Notes: generated from the sequence alone by a model not told the origin. A stretch of 64,000 nt of DNA from Streptomyces sp. NBC_01775 (GCF_035917675.1 NZ_CP109104.1:1860001-1924000), one strand, 5' to 3'; shown: positions 26,715-37,103, numbered from the stretch's first letter. Numbers and translations: made by a program.

Positions 26715-29168
26715 TCATCCGGTGGTGACGGAGAAGCTGTCGAAGTCGAAGAGCGCTCCGCTGCCTCCGGTGAAGACCAGATAGAGCTTGTCCGCTCCCT
26801 CGGGCCCTCCGGTCAGATCGGCGCTCACATCGCTCCAGCCGCTGCCCGCCGTGACCTTCGCGGTGCCCAGGACCGGCCCGTCGGGAGCGTTGGCGCGGAC
26901 CTCGATGGCGCCCTCGGCCTTGCCGCTGACCCGTGCGCTCAGCTTGGTGAGACCTGCCGACGCGTACGGGTCGAAGGAGATCCACTGCCCGTTCTTCGCT
27001 CCGGTGACGGCCTTGCCGCCCTCGGCGCCCTCCAGCTCGCCCTTGGTCACGCCGTCCGAGGAGGTGTCGAAGTGCTCGGCCTGGCGGTGCTTGGGCTGAA
27101 GGACGCTCTGGCCGTGGCTGGTCAGCGGGGGCTGACCGTTGGCGCCGCCGTCGGTGTACTTGGCGTCGAAGACCCCGAAGATGTTGGCGTTGGGGTCGTG
27201 TTCCCCGTCGGCCTGGGTCTTGATGGTGCCCTCGCAGCCCTTGGCGGAGGTCATGGGGTGACCGTGGCTGTCGTGGCCGAGGATGTAGGTCACCTCGACC
27301 TTGGAGCAGTCGATCTTCGGGTCCTCGGGGTCGGTGACCTCGACCTTGAAGGGGATCTCGTCGCCGAAGCCGAAGGGCTGCCCGTTGGCGGGAAGTTTCA
27401 GCTCGACCTTGGGCGCGGTGTTGCCGACGGTGACGTGCACGCTGGCACTTCCGATACGGCCCGAGGGGTCGGTCGCGGTCACGGTCGCGGTGTAGGTGCC
27501 GTTGGCCTCATAGGTGTGGGTGGGCTCGGCGTCCGTCGAGGTCTTGCCGTCGCCGAAGTCCCACTCCAGCTTGAGGTCGCCGCCGTCCTCGTCCTTCGCG
27601 GAGGAGGAGAAGGCGACCTTGAGCGGAGAGTGGCCGCTGGTGGTGTCGGCCTTCGCCTCGACGACGGGGGTGTGGCCCTCGGCGGCGTTCTCGATGCGGT
27701 AGAGCGCGGAGTTCTCGTCGCCGTTGAAGTATCCGGTGCCGTAGTCGAGGACGTAGAGGGCGCCGTCGGGGCCGAAGTCCATGTCCATGACCTGGGTGCC
27801 GGCCCACGGAAAGTCGTTGATCTTGGAGACGGTGCCGTCCTTCTTCTGCTCGATGCGCTTGATCCACTTACGGCCGAACTCCCCGGCGAAGAAGTTCCCG
27901 TCGTACTCCTTGGGGAACTTCACGACCGAGTCCAGCTTCTTGTCGTAGTTGTAGACCGGGCCGCCCATCGGGGATTCGGAGCCGTCGCCGAACTCGGGCA
28001 CGGAGGAGCCGTCGTAGGGGATCCAGGCGGCTTGCGCGGCGGGCAGCTTTGCCAGGCCGGTGTTGTGCCGCGAGGTGTTCTCGGGCGCGGCGCAGTCGAA
28101 CGCCTCGCCGGACTTGCCGGTGGCGAAATCGTAGTCCTTATAGGCGTCGTTCTTGCCGGTGCAGTACGGCCAGCCGTAGTTGCCCGCCTTGGTGACGCGG
28201 TTGAACTCCACCTGCCCGGCCGGGCCCCGGTTGGGGTCGGCGGCGCCCGCGTCGGGGCCGTAGTCGCCGAGGTAGACCGTGTCGGTCTTCTTGTCGACGG
28301 TCATCCGGAAGGGGTTGCGGAAGCCCATGGCGTAGATCTCGGGCCGCGTCTTCTTGGTGCCCGGCTTGAAGAGATTGCCCTTGGGGACCGTGTACGAGCC
28401 GTCCTTCTTGACCTTGATACGGAGCAGCTTGCCGCGCAGGTCGTTGCTGTTGCCCGCCGAACGCCGGGCGTCGAAGGCCGGGTTGCGGTCGGCGCGCTCG
28501 TCGATGGGCGTGAAGCCGTCGGACTGGAACGGGTTGGAGTCGTCGCCGGTCGACAGCAGCAGGTTGCCCTTGGAGTCGAAGGCGATGTCACCGCCGACGT
28601 GACAGCAGGTGCCGCGGTTGGCCGGGACGTCGAGCAGCTTCTTCTCGCTCGCCTTGTCGAGGGTGCCGTCCTTCTTCAAGGCGAAGCGGGAGAGGCGGTT
28701 GACGCCGTCGAACTTCTTGAAGTCCTCGGCGGTGCCGGTGTCGGGCGCGTCGCCGTCGGGGGTGGTCAGCTTGGGCGCGTAGTAGAGGTAGACGAACCGG
28801 TTCTTGGTGAAGCCCGGGTCGACGCCGACGCCCTGGAGGCCCTCCTCGTCGTGCTTGTACACATCGAGAGTGCCGGCGACCTTGGTGGTGCCCTTGGCGT
28901 CGGTCAGCCGCAAGGTGCCCTCGCGCGCCGTGTGCAGGACGGAGCGGTCGGGCAGGACCGCCATCGTCATCGGCTCGCCCGTCTCCTCGACGCCCTTGGC
29001 GAGGGTGACCTGCTGGAAGTCGGCCGCCTCGGCCGGCTTCGCCGGCTTGGTGCTCTGGGCGTCGGCTGGGCCCGCCGCTTGGGCGCCCAGCGCGGTCGCG
29101 GCGCTGATGAGGAGGGTGGCGGAGAGGGCGGTGAGGCGGGTGCGGAGTGTGCGGGTATTTCTGTGCAC
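26715..29168 (-). CDS. secreted PQQ-type sugar dehydrogenase with PKD and CBM6-like domains
   Basis: 817 aa from GTG 29168 with AGGAGG 6 nt upstream. After a signal peptide (LTALSATLLISAATALGAQA) residues about 45-470 form a glucose/sorbosone dehydrogenase beta-propeller: PMTMAVLPDRSVLHTAREG, NRGTCCHVGGDIAFDSKGNL, MGFRNPFRMTVD, NYGWPYC and YVLDYGTGYF. A PKD domain follows (DLKLEWDFGDGKTSTDAEP), then a linker domain and a C-terminal carbohydrate-binding module (GQWISFDPYASAGLTKLSAR, DFDSFSVTTG). It probably oxidises a polysaccharide-derived sugar at the cell surface. Forms an operon with the ThuA-DUF1080 gene. Confidence 0.88.
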   Translation of the reverse strand: MHRNTRTLRTRLTALSATLLISAATALGAQAAGPADAQSTKPAKPAEAADFQQVTLAKGVEETGEPMTMAVLPDRSVLHTAREGTLRLTDAKGTTKVAGTLDVYKHDEEGLQGVGVDPGFTKNRFVYLYYAPKLTTPDGDAPDTGTAEDFKKFDGVNRLSRFALKKDGTLDKASEKKLLDVPANRGTCCHVGGDIAFDSKGNLLLSTGDDSNPFQSDGFTPIDERADRNPAFDARRSAGNSNDLRGKLLRIKVKKDGSYTVPKGNLFKPGTKKTRPEIYAMGFRNPFRMTVDKKTDTVYLGDYGPDAGAADPNRGPAGQVEFNRVTKAGNYGWPYCTGKNDAYKDYDFATGKSGEAFDCAAPENTSRHNTGLAKLPAAQAAWIPYDGSSVPEFGDGSESPMGGPVYNYDKKLDSVVKFPKEYDGNFFAGEFGRKWIKRIEQKKDGTVSKINDFPWAGTQVMDMDFGPDGALYVLDYGTGYFNGDENSALYRIENAAEGHTPVVEAKADTTSGHSPLKVAFSSSAKDEDGGDLKLEWDFGDGKTSTDAEPTHTYEANGTYTATVTATDPSGRIGSASVHVTVGNTAPKVELKLPANGQPFGFGDEIPFKVEVTDPEDPKIDCSKVEVTYILGHDSHGHPMTSAKGCEGTIKTQADGEHDPNANIFGVFDAKYTDGGANGQPPLTSHGQSVLQPKHRQAEHFDTSSDGVTKGELEGAEGGKAVTGAKNGQWISFDPYASAGLTKLSARVSGKAEGAIEVRANAPDGPVLGTAKVTAGSGWSDVSADLTGGPEGADKLYLVFTGGSGALFDFDSFSVTTG

Positions 29169-29410
29169 GCGTTTCCTCCTGGAAGGTAACGGTGGTTGAC
29201 GGAATGAGAGTTGGGTGCCGTCGTGTGCCGTGCGCTTCGCAGGCGCGCGCCGCCGCGCCGCTGAGAGGGGCTGCGCCCCTCGTGTGTCCGAGGTGGTGCG
29301 AGCGGGCTCATGTCCCGTACATCTCAAGGACCGTAGCTTTGTTTGTCCGGGCCGGAAACCCCTTTGACACGGGAACGTATTGATTTTGTCCTCGGGGAGG
29401 ACAAAGCTGC

Positions 29411-29594
29411 CTTGCCCCGGCCCCGCCCCTTCCCGTTTCTCTGGGGGCTCCTCCCCCAGCCTCCGGCCGGGGGACCCCCACCCAAACCCCCGCTCCTCAA
29501 TCGCCGGAGAGGCTATAAATAGCCCCCTGGGGGTACCTCCCGGCCGGAGGCTGGGGGAGATTGAGGAGTCTCGGGAAGGGGCGGGACAGGGGCC
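29411..29594. repeat. mosaic of nested inverted repeats in intergenic gap
   Basis: Perfect 21-bp arms at 29451-29471 and 29539-29559 enclose a second pair CTCCTCAATC / GATTGAGGAG (29493-29502 and 29559-29568) and a central GGCTAT/ATAGCC palindrome at 29511-29524. The outer arms 29411-29435 and 29572-29594 also pair imperfectly. This resembles abundant Streptomyces intergenic repeats and may terminate the leftward isomerase transcript. The remaining bases of the 29169-29597 gap hold the promoter of the sugar dehydrogenase; a TTGACACGGGAACGTATTGAT stretch near 29363-29384 is AT-richer but unproven. Confidence 0.7.
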
Positions 29595-29597
29595 AGA

Positions 29598-30596
<999 letters not shown>

Positions 30597-30605
30597 GGTG
30601 ACCTC

Positions 30606-31805
30606 CTAGGCGGTTGCCGGGTGCGGGTGCTCGACCGGCATGTAGACGCAGTTCTTGCCGGCGCTCTCCTCCACGGCGGCCAGCACCCGCTGCACCTGGA
30701 GGCCGTCCTCGAAGGAGGGCGTGGGCTGCGTACCCGCCGCGATGGCGTGGACCAGGTCGCGGGCCTGGTGGGTGAAGGTGTGCTCGTAGCCGAGGCCGTG
30801 CCCCGGCGGCCACCACGCCTCCAGGTAGGGGTGGTCCTGCTCGGTGACGAGGATGCGGCGGAAGCCGGACTCGGCGGCGGCCTGGGTCTCGTCGTGGAAC
30901 TCCAGCTCGTTGAGGCGTTCCAGGTCGAAGAAGAGGGAGCCCAGGGTGCCGTTCAGCTCGACGCGCAGCGCGTTCTTGCGTCCGGCGGCGACGCGGGTGA
31001 CCTCGAAGGAGGCGAGCGCGCCGGAGTCGAGGCGGCCGGTGAACACGGCGGCGTCGTCCACGGTGACCGGACCCTTCTCCCCGTCCGGGGCACCCTCCCG
31101 CAGCGGGCGCTCGCGCACGAAGGTCTCCGTCTGCGCGGAGACACCCGCCAGGTGTGAGCCCGCCAGATGCTGGGCCAGGTCGATGGCGTGGGCACCCAGG
31201 TCGCCGAGGGCGCCGGAGCCGGCCAGTTCCTTGCGCAGCCGCCAGGTGAGGGGGAAGGCGGGGTCGACCAGCCAGTCCTGGAGGTAGCTGACGCGCACGT
31301 GCCGCACGTCGCCCAGCCTGCCCTCCTCGATCATGCGGCGGGCGAGCGCGAGCGCGGGTGTGCGGCGGTAGTTGAAGCCGACCATGGCCACCTGGCCGCG
31401 TGCGCGGGCCTCGTGTGCGGCCTGGGCCATGGCCTCGGCCTCGGCGACGGTGTTGGCGAGGGGTTTCTCGCACAGCACGTGCTTGCCGGCCTCCAGCGCC
31501 GCGATGGCGATCTCGGCGTGGCTGTCGCCTGGGGTGCAGATGTCGACGAGCTGGACGTCCTGGCGGTCGATCAGCGCGCGCCAGTCGGTCTCGGCCGCCG
31601 CCCAGCCCAGGCGCCCGGCGGCCGTGCGGACGGCGCCGGGGTCACGTCCGCACACGGCGGCCATGACGGGGCTCAGCGGCAGGTCGAAGACCCGGCCCAC
31701 GGTGCGCCAGCCCTGGGAGTGCGCCTGGCCCATGAAGGCGTAGCCGACCATGCCCACGCCCAGTGGTGGCGCGTCGGGAGCGGGCGCGGCGTTGTCGTAC
31801 GACAT
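30606..31805 (-). CDS. Gfo/Idh/MocA family oxidoreductase
   Basis: 399 aa from ATG 31805. The NAD(P)-binding segment GVGMVGYAFMGQAHSQGW is near residues 16-33, the EKP motif with the catalytic Lys is at 113-115 (LCEKPLA), and GDLGAHAIDL holds the conserved His and Asp near 206-210. It should oxidise a sugar or cyclitol hydroxyl with NAD(P). It lies in line with an ABC importer and a TIM-barrel isomerase, so its substrate is probably what the importer brings in. Myo-inositol or a glucoside are both plausible. Confidence 0.9.
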   Translation of the reverse strand: MSYDNAAPAPDAPPLGVGMVGYAFMGQAHSQGWRTVGRVFDLPLSPVMAAVCGRDPGAVRTAAGRLGWAAAETDWRALIDRQDVQLVDICTPGDSHAEIAIAALEAGKHVLCEKPLANTVAEAEAMAQAAHEARARGQVAMVGFNYRRTPALALARRMIEEGRLGDVRHVRVSYLQDWLVDPAFPLTWRLRKELAGSGALGDLGAHAIDLAQHLAGSHLAGVSAQTETFVRERPLREGAPDGEKGPVTVDDAAVFTGRLDSGALASFEVTRVAAGRKNALRVELNGTLGSLFFDLERLNELEFHDETQAAAESGFRRILVTEQDHPYLEAWWPPGHGLGYEHTFTHQARDLVHAIAAGTQPTPSFEDGLQVQRVLAAVEESAGKNCVYMPVEHPHPATA

Positions 31806-31926
31806 TGAGGTCCTCCCTCTCGGGGATTCCGAACGGTGTCAGCGGTGGGGAGCAGGGCACGGCGCGCGGCCCCACCGTCCGGGCACTGCCGGGCGGTGGG
31901 TGGTCGCGGCGCGGCCGTGGTGCCTG

Positions 31927-32988
31927 TCAGGTGAAGCCGATCGGGAGGTACTCGTCCACGTTCTCCTTGGTCACGACGGCGGAGTAGAGCGTGACCTGGG
32001 CCGGGATCTCGAACTCGGCCATTCCGGAGATGCCCTTGCCCTGACCGAGCGCGCGGGCCAGGTCGATGGCGGAGGCGGCCATGGTGGGCGGGTAGAGGAC
32101 GGTGGCCTTGATGACGCTGTCGTCGTCCTTGATGGCCTGCATGACGCGCTTGGACCCGGCGCCGCCGACCATGAGGAACTCATCCCTGTTGGCCTGCTTG
32201 ATGGCGCGTTCGGCGCCCACGCCCTGGTCGTCGTCGTGGTTCCACAGCGCGTCGAAGCTCTTTTGCGCCTGGAGGAGTTCGGACATCTTCTTCTGTCCGG
32301 ACTCGACGGTGAACTCGGCGGCCTGGCGGGCGACCTTCTCGATGTTGGGGTAGTTCTTGAGCGCGTCGTCGAATCCCTTGGTGCGCTCGCGGGTGAGTTC
32401 GAGGTTGTCGATGCCGGCCAGCTCGACGACCTTGGCCTTCTTCTTGCCCTTGAGCTTCTCGCCGATGTAATGCCCGGCGTTGAGGCCCATGCCGTAGTTG
32501 TCGCCGCCGACCCAGCAGCGGTACGCCTGCTGGGAGGAGAAGATCCGGTCGAGGTTGACCACGGGTATCCCGGCGCGCATCGCCTTGAGCCCGGCCTGGG
32601 TGAGGGCCTTGCCGTCGGCGGGCAGGACGACGAGGACGTCGACCTTCTTGTTGATCAGCGTCTCGACCTGGCCGACCTGGGTGGCGTTGTCGTTGGAGCC
32701 CTCGGTGGACTCCAGGGTGACGTCCTTGTACTTCTTGGCGCGGTTCTTGGCCTGCTCGCTGATGGCGTTGAGCCAGCCGTGGTCGGCCTGCGGGCCCGCC
32801 CAGCCGATGGTGACCTTCTTGCCGGGCTTGGAGTCGGCGACCCCGGCCTCGGCGGCCTCGTCCGGGCCGTCGTCGTTGTTGTCGTTGCTGGTGCAGCCGG
32901 CGGCCAGGAGCGCGGCGCCGGCCGCCGCCGTGCCGAAGAGCATGCTGCGTCTGCTGGATACGTGTGGCACCCGTGGGCTGTCTGTCAT
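31927..32988 (-). CDS. sugar ABC transporter substrate-binding lipoprotein
   Basis: 353 aa from ATG 32988, overlapping the permease stop (ATGA). A twin-arginine-like SSRRSMLFGTAAAGAALLAAGC leads to a lipobox with Cys 32, so the protein is membrane-anchored outside. The mature part is a periplasmic-binding type I domain: KKVTIGWAGPQADHGWLNAI, TLINKKVDVLVVLPADGKAL, MRAGIPVVNLDR and DALWNHDDDQGVGAERAI. This resembles ribose, xylose and inositol binding proteins. The 120-bp gap to the dehydrogenase gene suggests the same transcript. Confidence 0.9.
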   Translation of the reverse strand: MTDSPRVPHVSSRRSMLFGTAAAGAALLAAGCTSNDNNDDGPDEAAEAGVADSKPGKKVTIGWAGPQADHGWLNAISEQAKNRAKKYKDVTLESTEGSNDNATQVGQVETLINKKVDVLVVLPADGKALTQAGLKAMRAGIPVVNLDRIFSSQQAYRCWVGGDNYGMGLNAGHYIGEKLKGKKKAKVVELAGIDNLELTRERTKGFDDALKNYPNIEKVARQAAEFTVESGQKKMSELLQAQKSFDALWNHDDDQGVGAERAIKQANRDEFLMVGGAGSKRVMQAIKDDDSVIKATVLYPPTMAASAIDLARALGQGKGISGMAEFEIPAQVTLYSAVVTKENVDEYLPIGFT

Positions 32989-34019
32989 GAGGAGGATCGA
33001 CCCTTCTGGACCAGTACGGCCGCGACGATGATCGCGCCCTTGGCGATCTGCTGGACGTCTGTCTGGAGGTTGTTGAGGGCGAACAGATTGGTGATCGTGG
33101 TGAAGACCAGGACGCCGAGGACGGAGCCGAGGATGGTGCCGCGACCGCCGCTGAGGAGGGTGCCGCCGATGATCGCGGCGGCGATGGCGTCCAGTTCGTA
33201 GAGGTTGCCGTTGGTGTTCTGGCCCGAGCCGGTGAGGATGATCAGCATGAAAGCGGCGATGCCGCAGCACAGGCCGGACAGCAGGTAGAGGAGCAGCCGC
33301 TGGCGCTTGACGGCGATGCCCGCGAGCCGGGACGCCTCGGGGTTGCCGCCGACGGCCACGGTGCGGCGTCCGAAGGTGGTGCGGTTGAGCAGCAGCCAGC
33401 CGACGACGCAGACGACGGCGAAGACCAGCACGATCGGCGGGATGCCCAGCACGTAGGAGTCGGCGACGCCGAGGTCCAAAACGGAGTCGACGTCGACGAC
33501 CTGGGTCTTGCCGTCGCTGATCTGGAGCGCGAGGCCGCGCGCCGAGGCGAGCATGGCGAGGGTGGCGATGAAGGGCACCATCGGCCCGTAGGCGACCAGC
33601 AGCCCGTTGACGAGACCGCAGCCGACGCCGACGAGCACGCTGCACACCAGCATGCCGCCCAGCCCGTAGTCCTGGGTTGCCACGGTGGTGGCCCATACGG
33701 AGGCGAGCGCGACGATGGCGCCCACCGACAGGTCGATGCCGCCGCCGATGATGACGAAGGTGACGCCGACGGTGACGACGCCGATGACGGATGCCTGGGT
33801 GAGGATCAGCCGCAGGTTCTCCGTGTCCAGGAACTCGTCGGGTTTGGTGAGGGCGCCGACGACGACCAGTGCGATCAGGACACCGATGAGGGAGAGATGG
33901 CGTACGTCCAGCGGGGTGCCGCCCAGGCCGCGGCGGCGTGCGGGCTTCGCGGGCGGCTCGGATGCGGTGTCGGGCCCGGGCGCTGCGTCGTGCACCGCCT
34001 GCCCCTTGGTGGAGTTCAC
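32985..34019 (-). CDS. sugar ABC transporter permease (RbsC type)
   Basis: 344 aa from GTG 34019. After a charged N-terminal tail there are about nine to ten hydrophobic segments. The signature IIGGGIDLSVGAIVAL and GNPEASRLAGI mark the BPD_transp_2 family of ribose/galactose/inositol permeases. One permease gene serves as the homodimer in such systems. The GTG start overlaps the stop of a 50-codon repeat ORF (GTGA), which itself begins on the ATPase stop. Confidence 0.92.
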   Translation of the reverse strand: MNSTKGQAVHDAAPGPDTASEPPAKPARRRGLGGTPLDVRHLSLIGVLIALVVVGALTKPDEFLDTENLRLILTQASVIGVVTVGVTFVIIGGGIDLSVGAIVALASVWATTVATQDYGLGGMLVCSVLVGVGCGLVNGLLVAYGPMVPFIATLAMLASARGLALQISDGKTQVVDVDSVLDLGVADSYVLGIPPIVLVFAVVCVVGWLLLNRTTFGRRTVAVGGNPEASRLAGIAVKRQRLLLYLLSGLCCGIAAFMLIILTGSGQNTNGNLYELDAIAAAIIGGTLLSGGRGTILGSVLGVLVFTTITNLFALNNLQTDVQQIAKGAIIVAAVLVQKGRSSS

Positions 34020-34168
34020 GTCGTGTCACCTCTGGAGACGGAGGAGAGGGCCGGCTGCGTCAGCTCGGCCGGCGTCATGTGAGCCGGCGTCATGTGAGCC
34101 GGCGTCATGTGGGGCGGCGTCATGTGGGGCGGCGTCATGTGGGGCGGCGTCATGTGGGGCGGCGTCAT
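34016..34168 (-). CDS. 50-aa linker ORF of MTPPH repeats between ATPase and permease genes
   Basis: The ATG overlaps the ATPase stop as ATGA and the TGA overlaps the permease start as GTGA, so the ORF bridges the gap exactly. It encodes four MTPPH units, two MTPAH units and a 20-residue tail starting MTPAELTQPALSS. Seven in-frame ATGs are spaced 15 nt apart. A likely role is to carry ribosomes from one gene to the next rather than to make a functional peptide. Whether it is translated is not known. Confidence 0.45.
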   Translation of the reverse strand: MTPPHMTPPHMTPPHMTPPHMTPAHMTPAHMTPAELTQPALSSVSRGDTT

Positions 34169-34175
34169 GTGGGGC
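34071..34175. repeat. seven tandem 15-bp repeats
   Basis: Unit GGCGTCATGTGGGGC (plus strand): five identical copies (34101-34175) and two copies with GAGCC ends (34071-34100). Units are a multiple of three, so copy number can change without breaking the linker ORF. Confidence 0.95.
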
Positions 34176-35664
34176 TTCCTTCCATGACGAGGTCGAGCAC
34201 CCGGTGCTCGTCCAGGTCGCGGGCGGCGGCGCGGTGCACCACGCGGCCCTCGCGCAGCACGAGGACCCGGTCCGCGAGCCCGAGGACCTCGGGCAGTTCG
34301 CTGGAGACCAGCAGCACGCACACGCCCGAGTCGGCAAGGCGGCGGATGACGGCGTACAGCTCGGCGCGCGCCCCGACGTCCACACCCCGGGTCGGCTCGT
34401 CCAGCAGCAGGACGCGGCAGTCGCGCAGCAGCCAGCGGGCCAGCACGGCCTTTTGCTGGTTGCCGCCCGACAGCGTGCGCACGGGGCGGTCGGGGTCGTC
34501 GGGGTGGAGCGCGAGGTCGCGGGTGTGCAGCCGGGCCGCGGCGCGCTCGCGCGTACGGTCGAGCCAGCCGCCGCGTGAGAAGCGGGGCAGCGAGGAGACG
34601 GACACGTTGCGGGTGACGGACTCCAGCATGAGCAGCGCCTGGGACTTGCGCTCCTCGGGTGCCAGGCCGATGCCGGCGCGTACGGCGGAGACGATGTTGC
34701 CGGGGCGCAGCGGCTTGCCGTCCACCAGCACCCGGCCCGCGGTGGGGCGGCGGGCGCCGTAGAGGGTCTCCAGGATCTCCGAACGCCCGGAGCCGACGAG
34801 CCCGGCGAGGCCGACGATCTCGCCGGGCCGCAGCTCCAGGTCCAGCGGCTCGAACTCGCCCTCGCGCGCGAGCCCTTCGGCGCGCAGCACCGGTTCACCG
34901 GCGGGGCGCTCGCGGGGTCCGTCGGGGAAGGCGTGCTGCACCTCGCGGCCGGTCATCCTGGCGACGAGTTCGCTGGTGGGGGTGGTGCGGGCCGGCAGGT
35001 CGCGGGCGGCGACGCGGCCGTCCTTGAGGACGGAGACGCGGTCGCCGATGCGGCGTATCTCCTCCAGCCGGTGCGAGATGTAGACGACGGCGACGCCGTC
35101 GGCGGTGAGGCTCTGGACGATGCGGAAGAGGTTGTCGACCTCGTCCGGGTCGAGCGCGGCGGAGGGCTCGTCCATGATGATCAGGCGCACGTCGTGGGAG
35201 AGCGCGCGGGCCATGGACACGATCTGCGCGCCCGCGGCGGACAGTGAGCCGACCAGCGCCGCCGGGTCGATCTCGGGGTGGCCGAGCCGGGCGAGCAGTT
35301 CGGCCGTCTTCGCGCGGGTCTCGCGGGGGCGGATGACCCCGCGGGTGGCGACCTCGTGGCCGAGGAAGACGTTCTCGGCGACGGACACGTGCTCCACCAG
35401 GTCGAGTTCCTGGTAGATGGTGGCGATGCCCAGCCGCATGGCGGAGACGGGGGTGGCCAGCTTGACGGGCTTGCCCTGCCAGGTGATCTCCCCCTCGTCG
35501 GGCTGGTGGGCTCCGGCGAGGACCTTGATGAGGGTGGACTTGCCGGCCCCGTTCTGGCCAAGCAGGCAGTGCACCTCTCCGTCGTCCACGTCGAGATCGA
35601 CGCCGTCGAGCGCGCGGACACCGGGGAATGATTTGGTTATTCCGGACATCGTCAACAAGGGCAT
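34165..35664 (-). CDS. sugar ABC transporter ATP-binding protein (RbsA type)
   Basis: 499 aa from ATG 35664. It has two ABC domains: the first with Walker A GQNGAGKST, degenerate signature GSLSAAGAQIVSMARAL and Walker B LIIMDEP; the second with the degenerate P-loop GLVGSGRSE, signature LSGGNQQKAVLARWL and LLLDEPTRGVDVG. This double-domain architecture is that of ribose-type importers. It is the first gene of the transporter set, about 260 bp after the ROK gene, with its promoter in that gap. Ends on a 15-bp repeat tract. Confidence 0.93.
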   Translation of the reverse strand: MPLLTMSGITKSFPGVRALDGVDLDVDDGEVHCLLGQNGAGKSTLIKVLAGAHQPDEGEITWQGKPVKLATPVSAMRLGIATIYQELDLVEHVSVAENVFLGHEVATRGVIRPRETRAKTAELLARLGHPEIDPAALVGSLSAAGAQIVSMARALSHDVRLIIMDEPSAALDPDEVDNLFRIVQSLTADGVAVVYISHRLEEIRRIGDRVSVLKDGRVAARDLPARTTPTSELVARMTGREVQHAFPDGPRERPAGEPVLRAEGLAREGEFEPLDLELRPGEIVGLAGLVGSGRSEILETLYGARRPTAGRVLVDGKPLRPGNIVSAVRAGIGLAPEERKSQALLMLESVTRNVSVSSLPRFSRGGWLDRTRERAAARLHTRDLALHPDDPDRPVRTLSGGNQQKAVLARWLLRDCRVLLLDEPTRGVDVGARAELYAVIRRLADSGVCVLLVSSELPEVLGLADRVLVLREGRVVHRAAARDLDEHRVLDLVMEGSPT

Positions 35665-35921
35665 GCGCGGATAGACCTCCGTCCAGGGCCGTACATGGTC
35701 GTCGTGGGTGCGGGCGGCCGTCCCAGCCGCACACCCGCCTTCCGCGGGCAGTTCGGCACCGTCGGGACGGCTGGTTCCGGTTTCTCACCGTCGCGGCGGA
35801 CACGTCGCGGCGGACGGGGCAGGCGGTGCGCTGTTCCTCGTGTGCGAGCTGTGCTCTGTCGCTGAAGGAGCTGAAGGAGCTGACCGGGGGTGCTGTTGTC
35901 GTGTTGGCGGGCCGCAGGCCC

Positions 35922-37103
35922 CTACGCGGGTGAGAACAGGTGGTCGCTGGTGAGGCGGGCGGCGCCGGTCACCCCTGCGACCTGGCCCAACTCGCCCAGG
36001 ACGATGGGAAGGTTGCCGGTCGCCAGCGGGAGCGACTGGCGGTAGACCTGGGTGCGGATGCTGGCGAGCAGTGTGTGGCCGAGCCCGGTGACACCGCCGC
36101 CGATGACCACGAGTCCGGGGTTGAAGAAGCTGACGAGGCCCGCGATGACCTGGCCCACGCGGGCCCCGCCGTCGCGGATGAGGTCGAGCGAGGTGCCGTC
36201 CCCGGCGGAGGCCGCGGTGGCGACGTCGGCCGCGGAGAGCCGCCCGCCGGACTCCAGCAGCCGGGCCAGCTCCGCCGAACGGCCCTCGCGGGCGGCCTCC
36301 TCGGCGTCCCGCGCGAGCGCGGCACCTCCGAAGTAGGCCTCCAGACAGCCCCGGTTGCCGCAGGCGCACTGCCGGCCCTCGGGCTCCACCTGGATGTGTC
36401 CGATGTCGCCCGCGCTGCCGGTGGTGCCCCGGTGCACCTCGCCGCCGACGACGACACCGCAGCCGATGCCGGTGCCTATCTTGACGCAGAAGAAGTCCCG
36501 CACGGAGCGGGCGACTCCGGCCTGCATCTCGCCGGTGGCCATCAGGTTCACATCGTTGTCGACCATCACCGGGCAGCCCAGCTCCTGGCTGAGTGCCTCC
36601 CGTACCGGGAAGCCGTCCCAGCCGGGCATGATGGGCGGGGCGACCGGGATGCCCTCGGGGAAGCGGACGGGGCCCGGGACGCCGATGCCCGCGCCGTCGA
36701 AGCCCTCCGCGACCCCGGTGTCCCGGAGCTTGGCGACCATCGCCAGCACCTGGTCGAAGACGGCGACCGGCCCCTCGCGTACGTCCATGGGCTGGTTGAG
36801 ATGGCCCAGGATCTCCAACTCGGGGTTGGTCACCGCGACGTCGATCGAGGTGGCGCCTATGTCGACGCCGAGGAAGCGGAGTTGGGGCGCGAGGCGGATG
36901 TTGTGCGAGCGGCGCCCGCCGCGCGAGGCGGCGAGCCCGTCGGCGACGACCAGCCCCGTCTCCAGCAGCCGGTCGACCTCGACGGCGAGCTTGGAGCGGG
37001 ACAGGTCGACCCGGTCGCCGAGTTCGGCGCGTGACCGGGGGCCGCCGTCACGCAGCAGGCGGAGCAGTCGCGCCTGGTGCGCGTTCGCGGGCCGTGCAGT
37101 CAT
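35922..37103 (-). CDS. ROK family transcriptional regulator
   Basis: 393 aa from ATG 37103. A GTG at 37112 with GGAGG 7 nt upstream is as good, and a much longer frame from 37211 is less likely. The winged helix-turn-helix AHQARLLRLLRDGGPRSRAEL is followed by a ROK domain (FLGVDIGATSIDVAVTN, GIGVPGPV, VDNDVNLMATGE) and the zinc motif CACGNRGCLEAYFGG. Such repressors sense a sugar or sugar phosphate. Its position upstream of the ABC importer suggests it controls the import and oxidation genes. Divergent from an MFS gene. Confidence 0.9.
   Translation of the reverse strand: MTARPANAHQARLLRLLRDGGPRSRAELGDRVDLSRSKLAVEVDRLLETGLVVADGLAASRGGRRSHNIRLAPQLRFLGVDIGATSIDVAVTNPELEILGHLNQPMDVREGPVAVFDQVLAMVAKLRDTGVAEGFDGAGIGVPGPVRFPEGIPVAPPIMPGWDGFPVREALSQELGCPVMVDNDVNLMATGEMQAGVARSVRDFFCVKIGTGIGCGVVVGGEVHRGTTGSAGDIGHIQVEPEGRQCACGNRGCLEAYFGGAALARDAEEAAREGRSAELARLLESGGRLSAADVATAASAGDGTSLDLIRDGGARVGQVIAGLVSFFNPGLVVIGGGVTGLGHTLLASIRTQVYRQSLPLATGNLPIVLGELGQVAGVTGAARLTSDHLFSPA

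Noticed and set aside
26502..29189. 895-codon open frame on the plus strand
   Set aside because: Antisense to the sugar dehydrogenase gene, which has clear domains and a ribosome binding site.
34071..34175. possible CRISPR array
   Set aside because: Units are directly adjacent 15-mers without spacers and no cas genes are near.
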